From Paramacrobiotus metropolitanus (lineage: Eukaryota > Tardigrada > Eutardigrada > Parachela > Macrobiotidae): a stretch of DNA of 64,000 bases. The stretch covers positions 62,001 through 126,000 of the forward strand of contig NW_026570365.1 in assembly GCF_019649055.1 (NCBI RefSeq), in the 5' to 3' direction. The translations under genes were made by a program, and so were the position numbers. Below are positions 44,143 through 55,459 of this stretch, one piece after another; position 1 is the stretch's first letter, and every line of letters begins with the position of its first letter. Below the pieces are notes generated by a model, which saw only the letters and a program-made list of their open reading frames with translations, searched no databases and was not told the DNA's origin.

Positions 44143-47100
44143 TTAATGTAGCTCCTTCAAGCACGGTATTAATAAATTAAAATGTTAATAAAATGTGTGA
44201 AAACTACAGCTCTTTTAGTTTTTTCGTTTGTCAAAATCTCAAATTCGAGCAATTATGCGGGCCACGGCAGTGGGTTTCTCTCCGTCGCTTTTAGAACCAA
44301 TCCCTGCCTCGTGATGTTTACCAAATTTAAATGACTTCCATCTACCAAAATCAGCTGCTCTGCCGCCATTTAACTAAAACTTGGTCTTCATGTTTCGACC
44401 AGTTTATGTATTTTCTTCAGACCGAACTGTGATCACCGTAGGAACAGGGTAGGAACAGGCACAGGTTCAGGTACTGATGGCTCGGAGACGAAGAGCAGAT
44501 CATGATTAGTTCAGAAACAAGACGGAGTTACAGACTACCGTACTTATGGTTAGGTGCTAAACAAAACTATTTCAAACATAACAGCACTAGTATGCGAAAG
44601 AAACATCACGGAAAACGTGAGGAACCTGCTGATAAGCCTCCTGATCTTAACACATTTCTGTACGATGTACGTTCAAATAAGCTGCTTATTTGAGTTGCCA
44701 TCTCAAAAAAACTACTCTGGAGTAGTTTCTTTATTTTGCTTATTCTGGGCGGGATATGCAAGTTCTGCATATTTGCGTCACGCAAAATGGACCAACTGCC
44801 GTAAAGGGGAGGTCGTTGTGACGTGAACAAAAGTGCTTATCTGGGTTTGCATATTTATATTTGTGTCCCATAATTATACAAATCCGGTGTACACAGTTGT
44901 TGGCAAGACGTTTAAAGCAGAGTTCTGCTGGCTGACATATGTGTGTAAGTCTGGGTAAGTAATGGTTGCGCTTCGATATCGAAGCGCAACGCTTACATGG
45001 AAGAGTAAGCTGATAACCCATCCCAAAATTCTTGTTTACGAATGAGCACGTTTGCTTGTTTACGCGCCGTTGACTCACGCTTTTTACCCAACTGCCGCGC
45101 AAACTGCCGCGTAAAGAATACACAGAGATTTTGACCACCCATATTGTTGAAACTGATTGAACAGCAGCGCACAAAAGGATGCACTATGCACGTTGCATGG
45201 TTGGATGTCGCTAATGCGTACGGGTCGGTCAGAAAAGAGGTTTTGCTAGCTGCGTTGCGCCGGTACAATATTCCAGATTATATAATTAATTATATTGACA
45301 ATTATTATACTCGGTTAACGATTAAAATTTTCCATAATGAGTCATTTTCTAAAAATATACCGTTCAACATTGGTGTTTTTCAAGGCGATACAATGAGTTG
45401 CGCTTTGTTCTTGGTTGTTTTTAACGCGGTTTTGGAATTTTTGAAAGAAAACAAAAATTGTGGCGTTGCTTTTGATTCGTTGCCAAATGAGAAAATCGTG
45501 GATTTAGCTTTTGCGGATGACCTTACTTTAATTACGAATAATAAAACGAGTATGAGCCGACTACTGCGTGATGTGAACAACCGTATGAACTGGATTGGGT
45601 TTAAGCTGCAGCCGGCTAAATGTCGGTGTTTTTCACTTTCCAGAGGCGTTTCTGTTGCAACCGACTTTGCGATTAACGGGGAAAAAATCGAGAATATTAG
45701 TTCTGACCCTATGAAATTTCTAGGTGTTCATGTTTTTAATAAAAACCAGCGGGCTAACAGTGGTAATTTAGTTATTAAATCGCTTGATTCTTTATTAACG
45801 CGTGTGGATAATCTTAACTTACGGAGTGCGTTTAAAGTGAAAATTTATAAATGTTATGTTGTTTCGTGTATGCGGTTTGTACTCGCCATGCACGATTTGT
45901 CACCGCCTACAGTTAATGCCTTAGAATCGACGGTCAATAAATATTTGAAAAAATGGATAAAGGTAAATCCGTCTGCTAATTGCGATTTTTTCTAAGTTTC
46001 TGATGGATGTGATCTTAAGTCTCTAAAGTCTGTGTATGCCCAAGCGCACGCTGGTTTTATTGCCGATGCTCTTTGCTCTTCTGACGATGTTGTTGTGCAG
46101 CTGGCCAGTGAGAATATACAGGCGGCATGTGCTAATGAGACTGCAATTGTGGACATTGTCCAGTCCTCTGTCGCTGCCGGCAGACAATGTGGAGCTAGCA
46201 AAGCGGCAATTCGTAAGGTCGTTAATAAGAAAGTGAGTCAGCACGCGTCAGCGCTAAAAGAAGACCGGCTACAATCACTGGTACAGCAGGGAGCGTGGAG
46301 GGAAGTTGTAAAGGCACAAATTGCCGATACTTTTTGGAAAAGTTGTTTGTTTGATCTCCCTGAGAAGGTGATTCGCTTTATGATAGAGGCTGCGCTTAAC
46401 ATTTCTCCTCCGTTCACTAATCTATTAAAGTGGGGCAAGACCGTATCTGCTGCATGTGATTTGTGTGGAGCGACTAAAGGCACTCTTTGTCATATTCTTA
46501 ATTGCTGTCCGATTTCACTTAATAGCCATCGTTACACCTGGCGTCATAATAGCATTCTGAAAGCTGTTTACGATTTCATGACCGGTGTGGCTGATCATAG
46601 AAAATGGGAAATTCTTTCTGATCTAAATCAGTCTAGCTACGATAACCACACTAGCACAATTCCTGTTAATGTTCTCTCTACCTCTCTGTGTCCGGACTTG
46701 TGTTGCATTATCCGCGCGGAGAAGCGCATTATTTTGGCAGAGGTGACTGTACCGTTCGATACGATCAACGGGTTTAACAATGCGGAAGCCAGAAAGCGAA
46801 CTCGTTACGCGTCCCTCGTAAACGAACTTACGGGTGAAGGCTGGCACACCGACTACTACCACCTAGCCGTTGGATCATGAGGGATGATAGCCCGCCAAGC
46901 CATACACAATATCCTTAGTATGGCGACACTGATGCGAGCTCCTTCGAAAGTGATCGAGACTAAATCTCTGTTTTCTAACCTGGCTAAAATTTCGATTAAC
47001 TGCAGCTATGTTATCTTTTTAAATAAGTCTAACAAAGATTGGACCGTTCCTTCTCCTGATCAACTGTTCACTGTCAGTACTCGCTGAGCCGTTCTGTTTT

Positions 47101-47425
47101 GCCGGTCGACCTCGGCACGGTCGCAAACGATGCCGTTTTTGCCTCAGATTGGTGTGTTGGTGAATGACTGTTCCGTTACATTTTACCTTTATTGCGATGA
47201 ATGTAATTAATCTATGTAATATCACATTGTACAGTTGCATACTGAAGAGGCCAGTTTAACGTTGCTATGAATAAGTTTCCCTGACTTTCCTTTTTTCCCG
47301 AGTTTCTATTCAGTATTATAAAATGAAAATTTTTGAAAATTACATCTAATCGTTAAATGTACTGTATGTTAGATAGGTAGCGGGTTTTGGACAGCCAGGG
47401 AAACTTAAACTTAAGCTTTAATTGA

Positions 47426-48547
47426 ATTTATTTCGAATGACATAAGTGACATAAGCATATGATCGTATATTGGCCTCTCCCCACTTGCAACTATAAGACC
47501 ATTTGAATGATGTAAAAAGATGCAGACTTGCGCGCCTGCTGAAGTTAGAAGTATGGTTTCAATCGCAATAAAGGCTGTATTTTTTTTCATTGAAGTTAGC
47601 GTTTAGTCGCTAACTTCTTTTAACGACGTGAGAGAAACGCCGGCACGGCTGTTCTCTCATTCTGCGGCTCACGAACAATAGCCTTTGTTCGTATCACCTA
47701 TCGCCTTCCGTTGATGGCTTGGAATGTGAAGTTACTTACCTGTTGCATTTACCTGCGTCAGCCAGCCTGGCTAATTCTTCGAAAGCTGCCTGCCTGTTCT
47801 CTATCGCTCAGCGGAGGATGGCCTAGTTATGTTGACTGCATTCGAGAAGATGGTTACTGGTTGTGTGCCACGATCTGTGTCTGGCATTTTGTTTTTGCAC
47901 GCGGACTGGAATTTAGAAGTTGTTCAGTGATTGTTGAGTGTGCTTTTTGCCGTGCTATCACAGTTTACCCGCCATCCCACCCTGACGCTTGCTTCTGATG
48001 TCTTCCAAGATTTATTTTCGTTATGTAGCAAACTTTCTCCGCAGCGCTGTACAAAATTCTGATTAAAGGTCTGACTTCACTCGCGCAGCTCTCTCGCTAT
48101 GGTACGCGCAGAACCGCACCGGAAGGCAGTCTCAACCCCTGGCCACGAATCAGGTGGTGGTCCCAACTCCCTAGATGGGAGTCACCTGGCCACGTATCAG
48201 GTGTCGCCAACCTCCCTGGCCACGAATCAGGGAGGACACCTGGCCACGCATCAGGTGTCTGCGATGGCATACACGCGCATCCGCATACGCATACACTCCT
48301 TCCCGGTGGCGGTGCATGTTCTGACGATACCACGAGAATCCGCGGCCGAGCTGAGGCTGGCCATTTGCCCCAAACCATTTGTCGGCGTTTCTCGAACATA
48401 GGCGTTAATATGTAATGTATTGTGAGCAGTGTAATGTGGTTCAGTGGTAGCATTAGGACATTGTAGTGGATTTGTACAATATTCACTTAACTACAGTCTG
48501 TACTTGTAGTGTCTTTAGCATTGTACAGTTTTTCACAAAACCAGTCA
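47426..48547. other. No recognised gene; short repeats near the 3' part
   Basis: Between copy B and the inverted-repeat island. Four copies of CCTGGCCACGNATCAGG lie at 48136-48262, several flanked as CACCTGG...CAGGTG so that each is a near-palindrome. Nothing coding is supported. Confidence 0.5.
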
Positions 48548-48740
48548 AAATATTTTGCCGCAGTGGCTATTTTGCCGCAGTGTTTGCGGCTAAATAGCCA
48601 GTTGGCTATTTTGCCGCACTAGGGTGGGCGAAATAGCTTGTTGGCTATTTTACCGCACACTGCGTTAAAATAGCTGCTCAGCTATTTTGCCGCACTATGG
48701 TCGGCAAAATAGTAAGTTGGCTATTTTGCCACACCGTTAT
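48548..48740 (+). repeat. Left inverted repeat of the island
   Basis: Built from sub-repeats of the form GTTGGCTATTTTGCCGCA alternating with GGGCGAAATAGC and TTAAAATAGCTG, so it also folds on itself. About 140 bp (48564-48702) match the right repeat in reverse orientation with few differences. Confidence 0.8.
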
Positions 48741-51576
48741 TGCAGCCTGTCTCGCCGCGCACTTCCAGTGCACTCTGTACGCTTAAGTGCCGGAATTTCT
48801 GTAAAACAGCGTCAAGAGGACCAGATGTTCTCCCAGGGTTTTCCGGTTGTTCTCCGGTAAAGCCGCCTTACTCTCCGGTGACGTGGATATCCGAACTGGT
48901 GAATTTGGGTTACTCACCGTTAACTTGCGTTGCATAGTCGTCCCCTGGGACCGTGTAGTCGTTTTGGCTGATATCCGGCTTAAGTTGGGTTCCATGTCAC
49001 CCTGCCACCAACTGCCGGCTGGTGGGGGTGACACCAAGCCGTCCCAGTTTCGCGAAGCCGCGGCACTAGTTGGCGCCTAGTGCATTATTCCGTCTCTCAA
49101 GAAATCAGTTATTTGTGGCACCAGATAGGCACCTATTGGGCGTTCAAGACCGGATTAAGGTTTCACTGGGTTCACCGTATTCTCGCCCAAAAAGCAAGCT
49201 GATCCCGGGCTGAGCTTCAACTGGCTCGGAGGAAGCTCTGTTCTGGGCGTCCTTATAATTGTCAGTTGGGCTAATCGGGTAGGTTAGTTCCTGGTCCTCA
49301 GGTTTCGTCCGTCGGGTCTGAACTGGTTTGCTATTCCACTCGGTGAATGGTGCGACCGTTTTCCCCAGTTTAACCGTATGTACCGACTGTTGGCTGCCTC
49401 TGGTATCGGGACAGAGGCTACCATCGGATTGGGCGCATCTAGAGTCCGGTCAGCGGATTGTTCCATCAGGACTTTGCATGGTGGCCTACGTTTCTCTGCA
49501 ACAAATCCGTAATGCTGGTGACCGATGGGACCGCTTGGGTGATGGCGTGCTCAGTGAAATGGGTAACTGCTCCGTTGCCGTTGCGCTTGGGCGTAAGCCT
49601 CTTTGCATTCAGCGATTGCCACTGCCGTTGACGGGTCACCTTTCCTAGGCCCGTGGGAGGCAACAATGCCCGCGGTTTATGCAGACGATTCATTAACGGC
49701 TTTACCGAGAGAACCTTCCGCGGTTTCGACTAGCATTATATCCGCAGTACACATGGTGAACGGCCTACAAGGCATTACTGCGTCCTGGGAACTCGTAGCG
49801 CATTGTTTATCTGAACCACGAGATCCGGTTGCCCGGTTTTTGGAGCTTTTCGGTATAGTCGGCCCGGCGTCGCCATTGGCACCGGCCGATTAGACGACGT
49901 TGTAGACGGTAGTCGACCCGCGAGTCACGGTGACGTTGTTGGCGCCGATCGATCTGGTGGCGTTATTGACGGCAGACGCTCCGGAAGCTTTACTGCATTC
50001 GGGTAAAAACGATCTCATTTTCGCTGCAGTTGAGATATTCTTATCACGCTGAGACCCACTGAAGCCTGTTTGGACTACCCTAGTGGAACTAATGCCGGTG
50101 TGGTTGCTTCGTCCGGTAAAAGAAACTTGTCATGGGTGGCCACTGACCATATCCGGAGCGAGGCGACGGCGTTGTCGTCGTCGTCTGTCGGTTTAACGGT
50201 ATCCTGCGTTCAGGTTGCCCGGCTGCGTTATTGTATCCGGATGACTCGGTTTTTTGCAGACCGTCCTAGGTTCTCTTGTCGGGTCGCATTTTGCCGGCGC
50301 AACTATTGTCCTTATAAGCCGATCTTGCTATGGTTAGTTTCCGACTTCTACGTTTAGCACGGTCCCGTTCTGGGCTTTTAGTGTGACAAGAGTTTTGTTG
50401 CCGGGCGGAAAGTCATTGGCGTAATGTTGGGCACATGTATCAGGTCCCGTGACTGTTTTCAAAGATTTCTTCCGCTCCCTCTTTTGACGGTTTTCTGATG
50501 CACCGGGTTATCTTTCCGGTGCTTTGGTTGGTTGCAGGAGGTCAGTTGAGCCACCAGTGCTCACTGACCATATAGGTTTCCTGTCGAGTAAACCGGTGGC
50601 AATCCACCACCGTTGGTGGGGGGAGAGGAAACCGGTCCAGTGTCTGAGGGCTGCTGAGCTATTAGCTGTTGCATTTGGCCGGAGATGGTTTGGTATCGCC
50701 CCTGGCCATGGTAATATTACTACCTACCACCGTCCCGTAGTCTCCCTCCGTTGGCTCCATTTTCGGTTCCTTGTGGGAAGATGGGGGCAAATCGTGATAT
50801 ATCGCACCTCGTGGACGCGGTGGTCCAACCAAGGCTACGCGGTTCGGGTTTGCTGCATCGGTTGGGCCACCGACATCATGACTCTGATGCCAGTTCCTGT
50901 ACCATCCCCCGGTTCGAGTTACAAGCCAGGTCGACGGTGGCGTACGCGCATGTATTGCTGAGGTGGTTCCCCACATGAAGTACCCGTAGGGTATCCCATT
51001 TTGGATTACCCAGTGCCTGAACAGGTTTCTTTTGCCTGCTTCTGGGTTTCGTTGGTTAAATCCTGGTTTAACCCCGGCGGGTTCTGACCATTCTGGCCAG
51101 GGTTTTTTCCCTGACCCCGGTTATTACTGCCGCCATTTCCGCTGCTGCATCCTTCGTTGTGGAATCCGTTATCTAGAGTACCGACTGAGGCCTCCATTAC
51201 CGCCGTAGTATGCAGTGGGTTTCGGGTCTGCACGGGCGGAATCCCTATTGCGGACAGAGTGCATAGCCTGCCCCATCATTGGGCAGCTGGCGCATTCGGC
51301 CGATGGCTTTCCCAGTCGGCACGTCGCACTTCGCCTTTCAGGCGCTTAACTGCCGGGTGTGCTTCAGGAAGCCTGCCGTTGTTTCCGGCATCCCAATGTC
51401 CAAGTCCCATTGTAATGCCTGTTCGGTTACGTTACTCTAAGTGATCCTAAGCCAGCTGTTCTCAGAGACCGCCACGTAGTTATATGTTCACCATGACACC
51501 GAAATATTGCTCCGGCGTTTCTTGCCCGAAGCGGTAGATGTGCTTCGCATCCGATCACTTCGACCGCGTTACATAT

Positions 51577-52303
51577 CGGCACAGCCGGGAACGGCACAGC
51601 CGGGAACGGCACAGCCGGGAACGGCACAGCCGGGAACGGCACAGCCGGGAACGGCACAGCCGGGAACGGCACAGCCGGGAACGGCACAGCCGGGAACGGC
51701 ACAGCCGGGAACGGCACAGCCGGGAACGGCACAGCCGGGAACGGCACAGCCGGGAACGGCACAGCCGGGAACAACACAGGAACAACACAGTAAGAACAGC
51801 AACAGCACAACCGGGAACAACAGCAGGAACAACACGGAACAACACAACCGGAACAACACAAGCCGGGAACAACTGCCGGGAACAACACAACCGGAACAAC
51901 ACAGCCGGAACAACACAATGGAACAACACAATGGAACAACACAACCAGAACGGCACTGCCGGAACAACACCGAACAACACCCGGAACAACACAGCCGGGA
52001 ACAACACAGCCGGGAACAACACAGAACAACACAAGAACAACACAATAGGAACAACACAGCCGGAACAACACAGCCGAACAACACAGCCGGAACAACACAG
52101 CCGGAACAACAGCCAGGAACAACACAGCCACAACACAGCCGGAACAACACAGCCGGGAAACGCACAGGGGAACGGCACAGCCGGGAACGGCTCAGCCGGG
52201 AACGGCACAGCCGGGAACGGCACAGCCGGGAACGGCACAGCCGGGAACGGCACAGCCGGGAACGGCACAGCCGGGAACGGCACAGCCGGGAACGGCGCGA
52301 CCG
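51577..52303. repeat. 15-bp tandem array (CGGCACAGCCGGGAA)
   Basis: Thirteen near-perfect copies at 51577-51771, a degenerate middle rich in GGAACAACACAGCC, then about nine more copies to 52303. The unit has no stop codon in any of six frames, so pentapeptide-repeat frames appear on both strands (for example GTAQP, RERHS, NGTAG; AVPFP on the other strand). Confidence 0.9.
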
Positions 52304-54335
52304 GTCGTTTTGGGCGGTTACAGGTGGTTTGCTGGACGTTCAACTATTTACAGCCACCAGCACTTGCTGGACGTTCAAGTATTTTGTGACCTTGCCCCGG
52401 CTGCCGGACGTCTGTTTTGCAATCTGGACTGACGCCATCTGGCCGCTCCTGTCACTGCTGCACCCTGCTGCGCTCATCGCGGCTATTCCAGTTGCCGCCC
52501 AGGGAGGCTTCCGTCGTTGTACCCGTCCGTCATCTCCGTTCCCCAGTGTCGTGCCAGGCCAGGCTGATTCGTGCCCACTAGATTTCTGAAGTTCTGTCCG
52601 GCTACATTCCATCCTCTTGATCGGATAAATTTTGGCTAAGCTAACCTCCGCGAAACTGCTGCGGCCCCTACTTTGCGGTTGGCTGAAGTTTCCTCCATAG
52701 CCGTAGTTCCCGTCGTATCCTCCAGTGTACCTACTTGCCCCGGCGGGGTCGGTTGGGGCTCTCCGTACTGTTCCGGGGATGCAGACGCAGGGGCAAAAGG
52801 TGTCCAGTTTACGGCAAATGCATGCCCGGGCGACGCGAATCCTTATGTCGCCTGCATTGTCCAGCACAAACATCACCTTCTGGTCGGCAAATCGAGTCGT
52901 CAATTTGGCCGTCCAGACACATCGAATGGCCAACCGTCTATCAGTTTATTTGCCGTTGGTTCCTAGTATTAGTCCGCCACATGCCCGGTTGGAGCCTGTT
53001 AACGTGCGACCATGAATTCATCGATTACTGTGCTACCGACTAATTCGTGTCTTTTGTGTTGGCGGCAAAGCTGGTATACCCATCTGTCCTGTTTTCGCAT
53101 ATCGCAGTCGAACTTAACGGGAGGTCTGTCATCCGGCTGGCCGATATTAGCGCTCGCCCAAGATTATTTGATTCCGATCAACATCAGCCCGGCCGCTCGG
53201 TTTCTCTTTTCGGTCGTGTCGTTGGTCTCGGTCGGCATCGGCCTGGCCTCCCGTCAATCAGGGCACTTCGCGGCCCGGCAATTCTCGCCGGGACAGCTGA
53301 TTGGCATGATGCGATACTGGAGCATGAAATTCGGACAGCCGGTCGGCCGGATGTATCAGCAGGGCCGTGTTGCACGGGCTTAGTACAGCATGGACAGTTA
53401 CCCGTATTAGTTGGAGCGCAGCCTCGCCCGACACATTCGCCAGCTGTCGGTGAACAATGGCCAGCCGCGGTCACACGACAACCGGAGGATGAACCCTGCC
53501 GACCAGAACGGACCGTGCGGGAGCCCACGCTGGCGCGAACACGACATTGGTCCCACGACCAAAGTCAGCGAAACCCGTCGAAAAGTGACAGCCGGACAAC
53601 GGCGGCCGCGATTACGATGACCGGCATCGAGGAAGATCCTTGCCACCGACATAAATTGGTCCGGCCTCGGCGAGACGCCAACATAACGGCGCCGGAGTAA
53701 TTGACGGAAGAAGAGTCGCGAGAGCGACCGGGTTTGACAGCAAACCACCAGAAAATCCGAGAGGCGCCTTGCCGGGCTGATATCGAAAGTTCATCCTGTC
53801 GGATGTGTCCCAATCGTCCACCACGTCCATCAGGTTCCTCGTGTCAGCCTGTTTCTTCGGCCGTTTAGATCCATCGCTCAGGATGGGTTCATGCGGCTGC
53901 GGCGTTCGTTCTTGAAGCCTTCTATATGTTCCGCTCTGTTTCGACTATCCGTCCGGCTTCGGTGGTTTTGTCCGTCTCACCGCATCGGTAGTCCGGGGTG
54001 ACGTGTCGTTCAAACCAACCTAGGGGACGCAGAGTAGCATTCCGCGGCGGCGGGCTGCCGTCAGATTCGTCGCCAAGCCGGCTACTCGTTTCTCAAGTTG
54101 TTCCGTCGGTGCATCGTTGTTTCCAGTTCCTATTCTAGGTTGACGTATTTCAAAAACAGTTTCGCCGGCTCCTTTGGAACTTTGACGGTTTATGCGATGA
54201 TCTCGGTTGACTAGACCAGTGACTTTTTTAGCTTTCCTTTTAAGCGTCCCTTCTTTTGTTGCCGTCCATAGCTGTCGTTGTAGCATCTCTATCGCTTGGG
54301 TTTTTTTCCTTGCACTCCTGCCTAAGGTAGACGCT

Positions 54336-54719
54336 CTAGGTTGCGAAAGTGTCCACACGTTTTTGAAGTCGGTCGGTGGCTTCTGCAATGTCCGCATTCT
54401 CCGTGTTCAAGGTAGCAATAGTCGCATCCCTTTTCGCCAAAGCTGCCTTCTTCCAGTCGATCTTGTTCCGGGCGGCTGCTAACTGGACTACCAGATGGTC
54501 CGATTGTTCGTTCATCCTGCCATCGGGGATCTGGTCCGGCGGCCCGCTAAGTTTCTGGAATCGCTGCCCTTCTGGCGCCTGAAATACCGGTTCGTTCGGG
54601 TCGGGTCGAGTTCTGTCCGTCTTCTGTGTCGATTCCGGGCTGCCGCCTACTAGAGACACCGGAACAATTCCGGCTTGAACAGTGTCGACCGGCGACGGAA
54701 CGGTCGACTCGCCCGTCAA
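54336..54719 (-). CDS. Possible coiled-coil protein in the island
   Basis: Unrecognised 127-residue frame. A Pro/Thr-rich first half is followed by a heptad-like stretch (VVQLAAARNKIDWKKAALAK, then RDATIATLNTENADIAEATD) that would form a coiled coil. An overlapping frame continues downstream to 54020 with further Lys/Gln-rich helix-like sequence, as if separated by a frameshift. It might be a decayed Gag-like or structural protein of the element, but no zinc knuckle or enzyme follows. Chance frames are common here. Confidence 0.22.
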   Translation of the reverse strand: MTGESTVPSPVDTVQAGIVPVSLVGGSPESTQKTDRTRPDPNEPVFQAPEGQRFQKLSGPPDQIPDGRMNEQSDHLVVQLAAARNKIDWKKAALAKRDATIATLNTENADIAEATDRLQKRVDTFAT

Positions 54720-55046
54720 GCGGTCGACTGAGCTCTCGGTCGAACTCTGTCGAGTGACCGTTTATATAAGCTAGTCCGCTCCATCCGGGCCGGGTGATCT
54801 GGCTGCCGTGCCGGGTTACGATCCACCCCTGCGGTTTCCGCTGCCGTTCTTCGGATTTTGCGTTCACCGGCTCGGTTTGATCCGCTGTGTCCACCGGGAT
54901 GTCGGGTTGCCGAGCGGGCGTGTGTGATGCTCGCCCTTCTTCAGCGGGCTGTCCGTGCGTGTCCGAAGGATGTTCCGTCCGTTTTGTTAAGTGCGGTTCG
55001 AATAAAGTGCTAGCTGGCTACAGACGTGTGCAACCGACCAAAACTG

Positions 55047-55070
55047 CCGGCGGTCGTCTGAGACCGCCGG
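55047..55070. terminator. GC-rich hairpin near the right end of the island
   Basis: CCGGCGGTC and GACCGCCGG form exact 9-bp arms around GTCTGA, followed by TTGTTTTGG. It is the strongest simple stem in the island. A terminator-like role is only a guess. Confidence 0.3.
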
Positions 55071-55269
55071 TTGTTTTGGACGGTTACATGTTATTACGTC
55101 AAAAAATTCGGAAAACATAAAACAGAATCAAACCAGCCAATACGTAAAAAAACACAAAAATTAATTAAAATGCCGTGCATAACAGTCAACGCCCGTGCAC
55201 GCAGCTAACACACGTGTTCCCCGTGCACGCAGCATCGACCAGGATTCGACCTTATAATTATCCTGTTCC

Positions 55270-55459
55270 CGTCCATAGTGCGGCAAAATAGCTAACGAGC
55301 TGTTTTAACGCCGTGTGCGGTAAAATAGCCAACAAGCTATTTCGCCCACCAGAGTGCGGCAAAATAGCCAACTGGCTATTCCGGCGCAGTGTGCGGCAAA
55401 ATAGTCTAAGGGCTATTTAGGCCCTTATTGTTATACTGCGGCAAAATAGCCATAGCCAT
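55270..55459 (-). repeat. Right inverted repeat of the island
   Basis: Reverse-orientation counterpart of 48548-48740; shared blocks include CGAAATAGCTTGTTGGCTAT, TTTTACCGCACAC and TTTTGCCGCACTATGG. It carries about 45 extra bases with another AAATAGCCC/GGGCTATTT pair. Confidence 0.8.

Larger units (their letters stand above)
43078..45142 (+). mobile_element. PIF/Harbinger-like DNA transposon inserted in copy B
   Basis: Ends ATGGGTGGTCAAAATCTTCT and, read on the other strand, ATGGGTGGTCAAAATCTCTG form about 24-bp terminal inverted repeats with one indel. The host triplet ATT is duplicated on both sides (43075-43077 and 45143-45145). Removing the element and one ATT restores the retrotransposon frame (LKLLKLIEQQ) at the same length as copy A. 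A 3-bp duplication fits PIF/Harbinger. Carries transposase and Myb-like remnants. Confidence 0.8.
41922..47087 (+). pseudogene. RT and endonuclease ORF, copy B
   Basis: From ATG 41922 (context CCACCATGG): 239 residues up to a TAG at 42639, with a basic helical stretch near residue 140 (EIKKLKRNQRRKRASHRE). RT follows: SGLDGINYSFLKQYP, then a frameshift at the A5 run near 42890, then ANYRPITLTSC and NGCGEHS. After the inserted transposon comes MHVAWLDVANAYGSV, FQGDTMSCALF, the active site LAFADDLTLITNN and KCRCFSLSRG. A TAA at 45993 and a TGA at 46878 interrupt the same frame. The C-terminal part has the knuckle CDLCGATKGTLCHILNCC and the restriction-like nuclease LCPDLCCIIRAEKR with LAEVTVPF (core acids intact), ending at 47087. 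No N-terminal zinc fingers are seen, unlike R2. Confidence 0.85.
41722..47425 (+). mobile_element. Non-LTR retrotransposon with restriction-like endonuclease, copy B
   Basis: Same family as copy A, opposite orientation. The 5' end has two 17-bp units (TCGCGATTGCTGCTCAC) and the shared CTGAGCTGGCTGACCGAG; the shared 3' block AGATAGGTAGCGGGTTTT is at 47371-47388. Better preserved than copy A, but interrupted by a 2.07 kb DNA transposon at 43078-45142. Confidence 0.85.
48548..55459. mobile_element. GC-rich 6.9-kb island bounded by long inverted repeats
   Basis: The region between the two inverted repeats (48548-48740 and 55270-55459) is visibly richer in G+C than both flanks. It holds a 15-bp tandem array at its centre, a strong hairpin near its right end, and many overlapping frames without recognised domains. 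I found no transposase, integrase, polymerase or capsid motif. It behaves like a large DNA transposon or a non-autonomous derivative. Coding content is unresolved because GC-rich sequence has few stops in every frame. Confidence 0.6.

Noticed and set aside
41922-47087. Classifying the retrotransposon as R2
   Set aside because: It has the RT plus restriction-like nuclease order, but no N-terminal zinc fingers and no 28S rRNA flanks; only the broader group is supported.
48136-48262. Regular repeats as a CRISPR array
   Set aside because: Units and spacing are irregular and the setting is an animal genome; it is a short palindromic repeat cluster. The 126-bp satellite was rejected as CRISPR for the same reason.
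51507-52589. Long open frames on both strands (up to 360 codons) over the tandem array
   Set aside because: The 15-bp unit has no stop in any frame, so six long frames are expected without selection. No domain outside the array.
53012-53383. + strand frame with a hydrophobic segment (ARFLFSVVSLVSVGIGLA) as an envelope-like protein of the island
   Set aside because: A single hydrophobic run in GC-rich sequence with overlapping frames on both strands; no other envelope or structural feature.
54547-54894. - strand frame with VTRHGSQITRPGW resembling the C-terminus of LTR-element integrases
   Set aside because: The resemblance is a short basic/aromatic phrase, and no integrase or RT lies upstream on that strand.
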